From positions 28,302 to 92,301 of the forward strand of contig JAYEVG010000059.1 in the NCBI GenBank assembly GCA_036346395.1: a stretch of DNA of 64,000 nt, given 5' to 3'. The translations under genes were made by a program, and so were the position numbers. Below, piece after piece: positions 36,213 through 45,366 of this stretch (its first letter is position 1; each line of letters begins with the position of its first letter). Origin of the DNA: Hsuehochloa calcarea. Taxonomy: Eukaryota > Streptophyta > Magnoliopsida > Poales > Poaceae. The notes beneath the pieces were generated by a model, which searched no databases, was not told where the DNA came from, and saw nothing but the letters and a program-made list of their open reading frames with translations.

Positions 36213-39093
36213 CTGAATTAAAAGTGCATCTCATTCTGAAGGGAATCTGGATTTTCTTGCTTTTCAGTATACATTATAATAAAATTGCATGGAGTCATGT
36301 TTATTATCCCTTATGATATGTGGTCACTGTTTTACATCTTGCCATGATTTATGCTAAACTGCTAGATCTATCATGACTTTTTATGTGTAGTTTAGTCTTT
36401 GCCATGCTAAGGTGATTAAAAAAAAATGCTAAACTTGAATTAAAATCTTGTCATGATAGCTCTTGAGACTAGTCTGGTTGAAGCTATCCTTTTATGATTC
36501 TCGCCATGTCAAGTAGGCTGAGTTGAGTCTTGAATCTCTTTTGAACTTTTGAGTAAGCTATGTCAGTTTGTTAAGAAACCTGGCTTATCTTTAATCGTTG
36601 GTATAAACACTTCAAAAGCAAAAATGATCTCTTTGTGCGAAAAACCGATCTCACCAAATCTTTCTCATGAGATCGCTTGCCATTGCACTAGGCATGAACT
36701 CGGGGAGCCTTGGATGACCTAAGATCATCTCCTTAAGTCTGCTGCTTGGAGTGGTCGCATAAGGCTTGGGATCTAGCACATGGTTACAATTTGAAAAATG
36801 GTTGAAGCTTAGGAGGCAGTTGTGGATGGCACCTAGTCCAGAGCTTGCTTTACTGAGATAAAACCATAAAAAGCTTTCAGAAAAAGAAACATGTGCTAAA
36901 ATTGCTTATCTTTAAAAAGACCAAGTTCTGGATAAAATGAGTCCTTCTTCAACTGGTAGCACTCTAAACTGTTCGATATGAGTCTTCTTGGTTCAACTTA
37001 GATTATTTGACATGGCTTGTATCATCCTTGGATACCTTTAGCTAGACTGCAATCTTGGTTTAATTGACTTGCTAAAGAATTGGATCATTAATCAGATTAT
37101 GGACTTTCTGTCTTAGCTATTCTATACATCATTGTCATGATCTTGATAGCATTCTTCTGTGTTATGGCTTGGTGTAATTCTCTAATAGTCATTTTGGATA
37201 ATCTACATGGCTCCTAATGCTTAAAATGAACATCATATAGTCTTTTCCTCCCTTTTCTACATCTTGATGATTTTATTGCCAAAGGGGGAGAATTTTGGAG
37301 AGAAAAAGCCTTCTGGAGAAAAGCCTTGAGTTTTGTGCGAAAATTGCTCTTTCATCTCATCTCAAGTCTTTCTCTTTTGTCAACTTGGTCTTGAGCTTAA
37401 CTTCTCTTGTTTAGACCTTGGTTGATTTTAAACTCAAACTCATCTTATGCTTTTTCGGTGATTGTCAATATACTCATCAAGGGGGAGATTGAGAGACCAT
37501 GTGAGAGGTCCTCCAGTCTGAGTGATGAGTATTTGACAGCGTGTATGAATAGGTTGAGAGTTGAGTGTTTCGGTTTGGACTGTTTCTGTGCTGAATCAGG
37601 ATAATCGGAACTACCGCTGTGTATGGAGCGGAAGTTCCGATAATCGGAACTACCGGCGTTGGAAATAGGAACTTCCGATTAATCTGGGATTTGAGTTCGG
37701 TTGTAGTAATCGGAACTTCCGCACCTAGGGTAGCGGAGTGTCCGATATTACTGACGTTGAGGTTCCTCTGAGACAAAAATCGGAATAGAAATATTGGGCG
37801 TGCGGATGTTCAAGATCGGAAGTTCTCGATGGTAAGCACGGAACTTCCGATAAACCTCGACAGTGCGGACGTTTTGAAATCGAACTTCCACCGTGGTAAG
37901 TGCGGAACTTCCGATTGTGTCCAGAACTGTGCAGAGAAGGATAATTTGTGATTTTGATCTTGTATGAGTTTGAGTCTTATACAAATGTTGATGCTATGAT
38001 ATTGTGCAATGCTACGAGATGTGTTTTTGTCTGTATTGACTGCAGGACATCGAGACGAAGTCGTGGCGAGACACGAGGTGATCGGACTAGGCGCAGGCGG
38101 CGTTGAGGTCGAACGGCCGGGATGTGTCAAGACGGCGTGAATCTTGAGGTGGTTGCGTGTCAAGGACAAAGAAGGCGACGGAGGCTTCCCAGGTGTGCAA
38201 GGGGCTAAACGGTATTTTCGCAAAGCAAAGACAAGTGGAGGCGGTTCCGCTCGGTGTAGCGGGCTTAATGGGTTGGAGGCCCATTAAGCAAAGGCTATAA
38301 ATAGAGCTGAACCCCTGTTGTTAGGGTTAGACCTTGAGAGAGGAAATTAGGTTAGCTCCACCAAAAGGGTTTGTTTTGCTTTTGAGAGTTTGTTGGTTTT
38401 GAGAGAATGAATCAAAATACTTGTAATCATTCCTCTGTTTCCTCTGTGATTTCTTGACTTCATCAATGAAACTCGAGTCTTTAATTACATGTTTATGCCT
38501 CTCTTTATTCCCTCTCTGCTCATGTTGAATATCTAGGGTTTTGGCATATCTTTTGATTCGCCTTATGAAATAGCATGAAACTTGATATCTAGAGTCGCTT
38601 TTGATATTGCTATTACATCCTCAAAGTTTCATGAGCTAAGAACTGAGAATCGAGTCTATTTCGGTTTTTGGTCTTTCTTGCCCCTTCTTCAAGAAATCTG
38701 ATTTTGGCTTGATTGTTGAATCTTTGTTTGCGATTCTTTCCATGAGGTCAAGATGTTGCTTAGGATGATGTCCCGTGAAACTTGACCGTGAGAAGATCAA
38801 CAAATCAAAAGTAGTTTGATTTTTGGGCAAAAACCCGAGCGCTCGTTTTTCTCGATAATCTGAGCTTCCGATTTTACACAATGGAACTCACGCTTATGAA
38901 CTTCCGCACATTATTGGCCGAGCTTCCGATTTCCGTAAGAATGTTCGAGGCTTGTTTTTGTTATTTAATCTTGCTTCATTTACTTTCTTTAGATCTCCAG
39001 AGATCTTTGTAGGCTTGTTTAAATACAGTAAAGGGGAGTTATTAATTTTTAGGCACCATTCACCCCCCCCTCTGTTGCCATTTCGGTCCTTCA
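36213..39093 (+). mobile_element. Nested 3' fragment of a copia element (family A2)
   Basis: A plus-strand fragment between gypsy protease and reverse transcriptase. 36213-37478 is the non-coding 3' part with polypurine-like AAAGGGGGAGAA near 37281. AAGGGGGAGAT (37479-37489) abuts a full LTR at 37490-39093. The left end is a truncation (about 36213), so no 5' LTR, gag or pol is present and a target duplication cannot be checked. Confidence 0.75.
37490..39093 (+). repeat. LTR of copia family A2 with palindrome cluster
   Basis: 1604 bp from TGAGAGACCATGTG to CATTTCGGTCCTTCA. CGGAA-S-TTCCG type palindromes crowd 37600-37915 and recur near 38860-38935. Its last part has the TTCACCCCCCC...TTTCGGTCC block shared with the family B LTR. 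Confidence 0.85.
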
Positions 39094-39460
39094 TCTTCTT
39101 ACCCTTATGTGAAAATGAGTAGGTATTAGCTCTACCATGGTGCAAAACATCATTATCATATATCCAAGGTCTACCGAACAACAAAGAGCATACTTGCATA
39201 GGCACGATATCAAAGTCAGAACTATCTTTGTAATTACCTGCTAAAAATTGCACTTTCACAACTTTGTGTACCTTTAATTTACCACACGAATTGAACCATT
39301 GGATGTAGTAGGACGGGTGTGGTTGTGTGGTCAAGCCAAGCTTCTCGACCATCTCGAGCTTGCAAGGTTGTTGCAGCTCCTCCATCAATGATGACTCTGC
39401 AGGGCTCTATCCTTCACGAAACTGTCCAAACAAGTTGTGCCGCTGATTTTACTCCGCCTT
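39094..39460 (-). pseudogene. Gypsy aspartic protease remnant
   Basis: The minus strand encodes RVIIDGGAA (about 39385-39410), the DGG/DSG-type catalytic site with preceding hydrophobic residues, then another frame with MVEKLGLTTQPHP, VKVQFLAGNYKDS and FDIVPMQVCSLLFGRPW, typical of gypsy gag-pol protease. It would release gag and pol products by cleavage. A frameshift follows the active-site loop. The sequence is cut at 39093 by the nested copia LTR within the HKGKKM stretch that normally leads to reverse transcriptase. Confidence 0.8.
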
Positions 39461-39579
39461 CCACTTGTGCGCCAAAGACTCGCTATGCAACAAGGCTCAC
39501 ATGATACTCGTGTGTCAAAGCAGCTACTTGTTCCTCTACATCATCAAGATCACCGCTCATCTCATCTCCTCCACCGCAA

Positions 39580-40806
39580 TGTTAGCCGCAAGTACATATT
39601 CGCCCTCAATATCACTAGTACTTACATAACCACCGCCTTTGGTGGCAAAGTATGCTCACGATCGGGGATCCCTCATGACGTGCCCCATTCCTTGCAACGG
39701 TGGCACACAATCCCAAATGGTACGACCGGTGGAAGCAACCGACGAAGAACTCTTGGTGGTGCTCGCACACTAGTAACTTTACTTACCTCGGGTGCATGTG
39801 ATGTGGTCGAGGTGTCGCTGAACGCGCCCTACTCGTGGAGGGGCAGCAGACCGTAGCCAAGGTGGGGCTGTTTTGGCTTGCCCCAAGACCGGTCGTGGTG
39901 TAGACATGCTCCCAAAGTTGTTCCTTGGCCTCGTTGTCGCCCCCGCAATTCTTTTCTCGCCAAACATGCAAGTTGGAACAATCTAGGGACGCTATCGTAT
40001 TCTTTGTAATCCACTATGTCCTGAATTTCACGTCTTAATCCTCCAAAAAACGTGCCATTGCAGCTTCTTCATCCTCAATAATATCACAACGCAACATGCT
40101 AATTTGTAGCTCCTGATAATATTCTTCTACGGATCTATTACCTTGGTTTAAGCGCTGTAATTTATTACGCAAATCGCGTTTAAAAGAAGGTAGGACAAAT
40201 CTGTTACGCATAGCAACCTTTAAACCATCCCACGTAGTAGGCGCTAATCCTTCGGTGCATACCCTATTCCACCAAATGATGGCAAAGTTTTTAAATTCAC
40301 TTGTGGCTTGCCTAACTCTATGCACTTCGGGAACTAAGTGAGCATTCAATTTCGTTCTACCGTCATCTCCAAATCTAGTATATTTCAAAGATCATAAGCA
40401 CCGCAAAAGATGGTATAGAGAACTTAACTTTAGCATATGGATCATCATTAACACGCATTATATTGTCGCACATTATTACCTCTCATACCTTGACGGTTGA
40501 AGTTCGGTTGGTTCCGTTGTCGTGCATCAAAGGTGTCGTTGTCGTGCATCTCATTATCATTATCAAACTCATGGTCATGGGCTGCACCATGAGGTTCCAC
40601 ACGAACAACGCTTGGTGGTCGGCTCACCATTCTTTCGAGGCGTAGTGAGCGCCGCAATACTATCGCTGATTGAGCGTTGTAATGTGATCGTGGTAGCTTG
40701 AAGCTTCCCGTCGATGTTCTCATTAACGGTAGTGCGTTGTTCATCCAATAGCGCCATGAGTTCTTCCTCAAAACACACTATTGCGCATCCAATCCTTCAC
40801 CCGACA
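39580..40806 (-). pseudogene. Gypsy gag, frameshifted
   Basis: It starts near ATG 40806 (MSGEGLDAQ) and is broken soon after. A second frame (40771-40448) holds the arginine/asparagine-rich N-terminal region. The capsid-type gag domain is in 40388-40035, with KLNAHLVPEVHRVRQATSEF, FAIIWWNRV and LNQGNRSVEEYYQELQ. A CCHC knuckle of the CHRCKGMGHVMRDC type is recognisable at about 39665-39715 but frameshifted. The protein would form the particle and bind RNA. The fragment at 21796-22640 is the same family. Confidence 0.85.
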
Positions 40807-41862
40807 TGGTTAGTAGGAGACAAAAGACAACACAAAGGTATTATCCCTATCACTATTAGGTGGTCTGAGGGTGGAATCACACACTCTCAAGCCGCCTTAC
40901 CAAGATCTTATGAGTTTCTTACCAAATTGCAGCAGTGGTCTAATCGACGAAGGTGGGATGTACGATCACAGCAGAGGCGAATGCGAGGATCCAACTGAGG
41001 GTCAAGTATGTGGAGCCTGACAGCAATGTTTAGTAGCAAGGAATAGCAATAATGAAATCAGATTAGCAAACCGAACCAAAGCCCACAAGATTTGGCCACG
41101 CTTGTCGGTCTAAAAGTGTCCCTAGCCCTAGCACAATCTTCGATCAAACAAGGATTCGATACAAAGGAGTCCAAAGGATGCAAGGTCGAACGGTCGAGAC
41201 CAACTAGGGGTGGTCGAATTGCTTCTTCTTCTTTTCTTTTGCACTTTTTGCTTCTTTTCTTTTCTTTTGCACTTTTTGCTTCCTCTTTTTTTTTTTGCAA
41301 ACGTGACCTAAGCCCAAAATTCTTCTCATACCTTTTCTCGATCCGATGAGGTGATTGGGTCACAAACTTTTTCCGAGAGCGGGGTAAATAGGTAATTAAA
41401 AGATACTCTCTCTCTCTCTCGAACTTGGGCTAGTTCTCATATGCTACTTAATCCGACTGAGGATCGAATCCACCTGTGGTAGTTCCCGAGTGGATGGTAG
41501 AATGGGTGTTGCTCAAGAGGTGATCGGATCCGAGTAGATGTTCGATTCCACCGGATGGTAAATCCCGAGGGTGGTCGAATGGGTGTCGCCAAAAGGAGGT
41601 CGTGCGTCCAGATGGATGGTGGCACGGCGGGTGACGGTGGCCGACTAGAGACCAAGAATGCTACTCTAAACCAAAGAACAAAGACACCGACGATGGACTC
41701 GAACTCAACAATGCGAAAATCGAAACAAAATTGCGAAGGCACAAAGTGGTTTGGACAATGAATAATTACGATCTAAAACCTTTTGTAGGGAAGTTTTATG
41801 GACTCTAGGTGAGGGAACACAACTAACAAAAGGGATAAACGAATTACCTAACGGGCAACCTT
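40807..41862 (-). other. 5' leader of the gypsy element
   Basis: A non-coding leader between primer site and gag. It holds a repeated pyrimidine tract (41221-41300, TTTTCTTTTGCACTTTTTGCTTC repeated with variation) and a (CT)n run at 41405-41420. The open frames here are lysine-rich translations of that tract. Confidence 0.6.
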
Positions 41863-41873
41863 GCTCGATACCA
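41863..41873 (-). other. Primer binding site with one-base loss
   Basis: The minus strand TGGTATCGAGC equals TGGTATCAGAGC without one A; on the plus strand CTG has become CG. It lies two bases inside the LTR start at 41876. Confidence 0.75.
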
Positions 41874-41875
41874 CT

Positions 41876-42746
41876 TGATGAGTCACGGCGCCCGATTTTC
41901 CGATAGGTTCGATTTGGTTCGCCGTGAGGACGTTGACGCTTTGAGGCTTCCGACCAACGATCGCCACTCGCATTCGCTACACCCGACGCTCGTCGTTATC
42001 GACCACGCTTGCACGCGATCGACCTTACCACGAAGGTTATTGTTCCCGCAAGCAATCAAGCAACTCACAAGAACAAGGTAGATGCAATCAATCAGACATG
42101 GATATGGATGAAGTTTACAAGTGGGGTTCTCAAACCGATAATCGCAAACCGCAATTGGCGTAATAATCTAAGAAAACCCCTCTAAACTATGGCGCCATCA
42201 GATATATATAGAGGAACGTGAGGAGGTCGACCTAGGGTTGTGCGGTAGTGGGATGAAGCGTACACAACCCGGACTCCGACCTCGCTACGCTTACAAAGTC
42301 TTATTTAGTTTCCAAACGGTGACGCAAAGACCTTGTGTTGCGATTTCGGTCGAAGATCCGTCGTAGGACTAGTCCTAGGGTGGTCTTGAGGAGTCCATGC
42401 TATCTTTGGTCGTTGATTGTGTCCAACGAGCATCGTGCTCGCTTTTCGGTCGTCGAGATTGCTCCAATCGAATCACTAGTCGTAGGTCTTCTTATAGTGG
42501 TCGAGATCTTCTTGCAGGGTCGAGACCTTCTTGAACCGGTCGTAGTCCTAGATTCCCGAGTACAAGTAAATCTTCTCCATTAGGCAAGATCATAGAGTTC
42601 TCAAATAATACACTCACCCTAGAAACGACTTTACTCGATCGATTAAGTGACGTGCTCTAGCTCTTGTCATAGGACCGTGTAGTTCAGCACCCAGATCTGG
42701 AGGGTCTTGTGTCATGCGTGTATCCGAAGGAGGGATGTCCTCATCA
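41876..42746 (-). repeat. 5' LTR of the gypsy element
   Basis: An 871-bp LTR, same ends as 32760-33642. It differs from it by many 1-3 base gaps, while the flanking target duplication is perfect. Confidence 0.95.
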
Positions 42747-43474
42747 CTTCAACCATTTGCAAAACATATTTGCAAAGTATAGTCCCATGCTACAAAGATT
42801 GAATGCATGAGCATCGGCTATCTGCAAAACACATTCGCAAATAATAGCTCCATGCATAGATGAGCTAGAGCAAACACAATGAGCTATCAACACATGACTA
42901 ACTCATGCTACTAGTCAAGACCCCTCTTAATAGTACGGCAATCCTATACTAGCAATCCGGTCTATCAACCAAACACCGAGACCGGTAAAAGACTAGGAAC
43001 ACATCCTTAGCCCTAACTAGTCATACCTTTGCCTTGCATCTTCTTGAAACTTGATGACGCACATCAACACTTCAAGTCCGGGTCCTTGACTTTGACAATC
43101 ATCAACTCATGATGATTTCTTCACTTCGGGATCTTGTCTTGAACATCATCAACACATGATGATTTCTTCATCCCGATTCTTCACATGCATCAACGCATGA
43201 TGCATTCCTTCACTTGACCTCCATCAACACATGATGGGTCTTCTCTTGTCTTGATGATCAACTCATGATCATCTCTTCTTGATAAGCATCAACTCATGAT
43301 GCATCATTTACACCAAGCTCTTTACTTGATGATCAACTCATGATCATCCCAAGTCTTCATCATCCTGGAACATAACCTATATATCCAACTCATGGAAAAT
43401 GTTAGTTCCACAATGTGATCATCATTAATTACCACACCATACAATTAACTCATAATGGTGGGATAAGATACCTC

Positions 43475-43733
43475 AATCTTTCCCTCTTTGGTAATTGATG
43501 ATAACCACTTAATTTCTCATAAATTTAATGATGATAAATGAGAGAACAAATGAGTATATATAAACTACACAAGTTATATATACTCTAACATGAGTATACA
43601 AGAACTACACAAGTTTTGTATACTCAAACGGATTTGTTTCAAAGTAAAGATCCCAAATATATGTGGAGAAAGGAATATGGATCAATACTAATGAAACCAC
43701 AAAGTATAGGATAAAACTCCCCCTAAATGTGTG
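43475..43733 (-). other. Interior fragment of a second family A unit
   Basis: Directly after the LTR end at 43474 comes a pyrimidine tract (ATCTTTCCCTCTTTGG) and TAATTGATGATAA, homologous to 26190-26220 (ATCTCCCCCTTTTTGGTGATTGATGACAA), the polypurine tract and 3' interior of family A. ACTCCCCCTAAATGTG follows at about 43717. The Tat-like element cuts it at 43734. Confidence 0.65.
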
Positions 43734-44597
43734 TGTCGGTGTATTAGAACCGATCTTACGTAAAGATTGTTTGATTCGGGGGGTCTCCTAGAGATGAAAT
43801 TACGCAGAGCGATTGACACGGGATTTTTATACAGGTTCAGGCCTTCTCCGGGGAGAATAACAACCCTACTCCTGTGTGTGTGTGGTATTGACTGTATTCT
43901 CGACAATCAAGCCAGAAACTAAGACTATTACAAAGAACAGTGCTTGTCTTTCTCCTTGATTGTCCTAGATTGGCTCTTGTATATCTTGCCCTGTTTCGCC
44001 TCTCCTTTTGTCCTTCTGATTGATGCCTTTATATAGTCGTGAAGGAGTAGCCGCTTTCCTCGCCAAGAGGCGCCTAATCAAGTCGAGAATGGGCTAAGAT
44101 GGCGTGAATTACCGCGTAGTGGCTCCTTCACGCCAAGGCGCTTATCCTTCGAGGTAATGGGGTATTTAAGCACTATTATCGCTATTTGAATTATAGTGCA
44201 CGAGGACCGCTCGATCGCTTAATCAATTGGACCCACTCGCTTGTAGGTGCTATTGATTATAAGGTGGTCGTGGTTGACTTGGTCGTAGTAGGACTTACGA
44301 CTGGGTACAAGTCGTAGAAGGACTTACGACTAGGTACAGGTCGTAGAAGGGCTTACGACCAAGTAATGGTCGTAGAAGGGCTTACGACCAGGTAGTGGTC
44401 GTAGAAGGACTTACGACCATGACATAGTCGTAGTAAGACTTACGACTATGGGGGTGATTGTAGGAGAACTTACAATCACTTGGTAGGCCTCTCCCTTATG
44501 AATATAAGGGGTACTTCTGGGGACTACGTGACATCATATTTACCCATAATAAGAATTACAGATAAAAGATAAAATGAGGATTATCAGATCCTCGTCA
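43734..44597 (-). repeat. 3' LTR of the Tat-like element
   Basis: An 864-bp LTR with the same ends as 24996-25924. The left flank is GTGTG. It has seven hairpin units instead of nine. A block at about 44053-44216 differs from the other copy mainly at CAG/CTG. Confidence 0.9.
44282..44477. repeat. 29-bp hairpin array, seven units
   Basis: Same GTCGTA...TACGAC units and 9-bp spacers as 25551-25804, with two units fewer. The last unit is again the GATTGTA...TACAATC variant. Confidence 0.95.
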
Positions 44598-44612
44598 TCT
44601 AGCCCCCCAGCT
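44598..44612 (-). other. Polypurine tract of the Tat-like element
   Basis: On the minus strand AGCTGGGGGGCTAGA abuts the LTR start TGACGAGGATC, which fixes the orientation of the element. Confidence 0.75.
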
Positions 44613-44750
44613 TCAAGTGAAAATAACTTACTTGGTGAAGGATTTGCAAATGGTCTTACGACTATGAAAATGTCGCAGAATAATGGTCGAAGGAAAAACT
44701 CTTCGACATTTGAGTGCTACTTTGACCAGGAATTTGCTTGGTCAGGAAGG

Positions 44751-45192
44751 TTGCTTACGACTATCAAATAGTCGTAAAAACCCCTACGACTGTGAAGTGG
44801 TCGTAGTAGGGCGATCGGAGAAAAATTCTTTCCGATTGATACTTCATTCGACCAGAAAGACTTGGTCAAGAAAGTAATTCCGCTTGGAGGTGACAAAATG
44901 CACCTAATTTTCTCGAATGTACTATCTAGGAACCGCAACCGACTCCCACAGATCCGTCGATGAGATTTGCCAGTTGCTTACGACTATCAAAAGTCGTAAA
45001 ACCCCTACGATTGTGAAGTGGTCGTAGTAGGGCGATCGGAGAAAAAACCCTTCCAATTGATACTTCATTCGACCAGAAAGACTTGGTCAAGAAAGTAATT
45101 TCGCTTGGAGGTGACGAAACGCACCTAATTTTCTCGAACGGACCATCTGGGGAATTGCAACCGACTCCCACAGATCTGTCGATGAGACGGTT
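44751..45192 (+). repeat. 223-bp tandem duplication before antisense ORF
   Basis: 44751-44973 and 44974-45192 are copies. Both hold TTGCTTACGACTATCAA, a GTCGTA/TACGAC hairpin pair, CATTCGACCAGAAAGACTTG and CCGACTCCCACAGATC in order. They lie just upstream of the TATA box of the antisense ORF. Confidence 0.9.
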
Positions 45193-45216
45193 CCCGAAGC
45201 GGTGGCAATCGTGCGG

Positions 45217-45225
45217 TTATAAAAA
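45217..45225 (+). promoter_or_regulatory. Putative TATA box of the antisense ORF
   Basis: GGTTATAAAAACTC lies about 145 bp upstream of the first ATG (45367) and directly after the tandem duplication. Placement suits a plant polymerase II promoter; no other support. Confidence 0.5.
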
Positions 45226-45366
45226 CTCACCAGGAGTTAGACTTGGATTTTTACCTTTTCTTCAAATCGTTCCCACCGTTCTTTAGGTTTTCGTCTTCTC
45301 CGCCTTAGACTCGACTTCGTCTTCTCCGCCGCCAACCCAATCCAAAACTTCTTGTTTCTGAGAGAG

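Larger units (their letters stand above)
32760..42746 (-). mobile_element. Complete-length Ty3/gypsy element, degraded
   Basis: A 9987-bp element starting TGATGAGTCACGG and ending GTCCTCATCA, flanked by perfect CTTCA duplications (32755-32759 and 42747-42751). It has two LTRs, a primer site, gag, protease, reverse transcriptase/RNase H and integrase in gypsy order on the minus strand. A 2.9-kb copia fragment is nested between protease and reverse transcriptase. No chromodomain is visible at the integrase end. I did not assign the lineage. Confidence 0.95.
31230..43474 (-). repeat. 5' LTR of family A, split by a complete gypsy element
   Basis: 31230-32759 and 42747-43474 together make an LTR of about 2.2 kb. 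It carries a dense set of CGGAA-S-TTCCG palindromes (32050-32460), then a series of short repeats: TTTGCAAAACACATTTGCAAA (32500-32720, 42750-42845) and CATCAACTCATGATGNN (43040-43345). The outer end (GATACCTCA) is followed not by a target duplication but by a polypurine-like tract and interior sequence (43475 on), so this LTR also serves as the 3' LTR of a second unit. Confidence 0.75.

Noticed and set aside
41058..41363. Lysine-rich minus-strand frame
   Set aside because: Product of a pyrimidine tract in the gypsy leader, not a gene.
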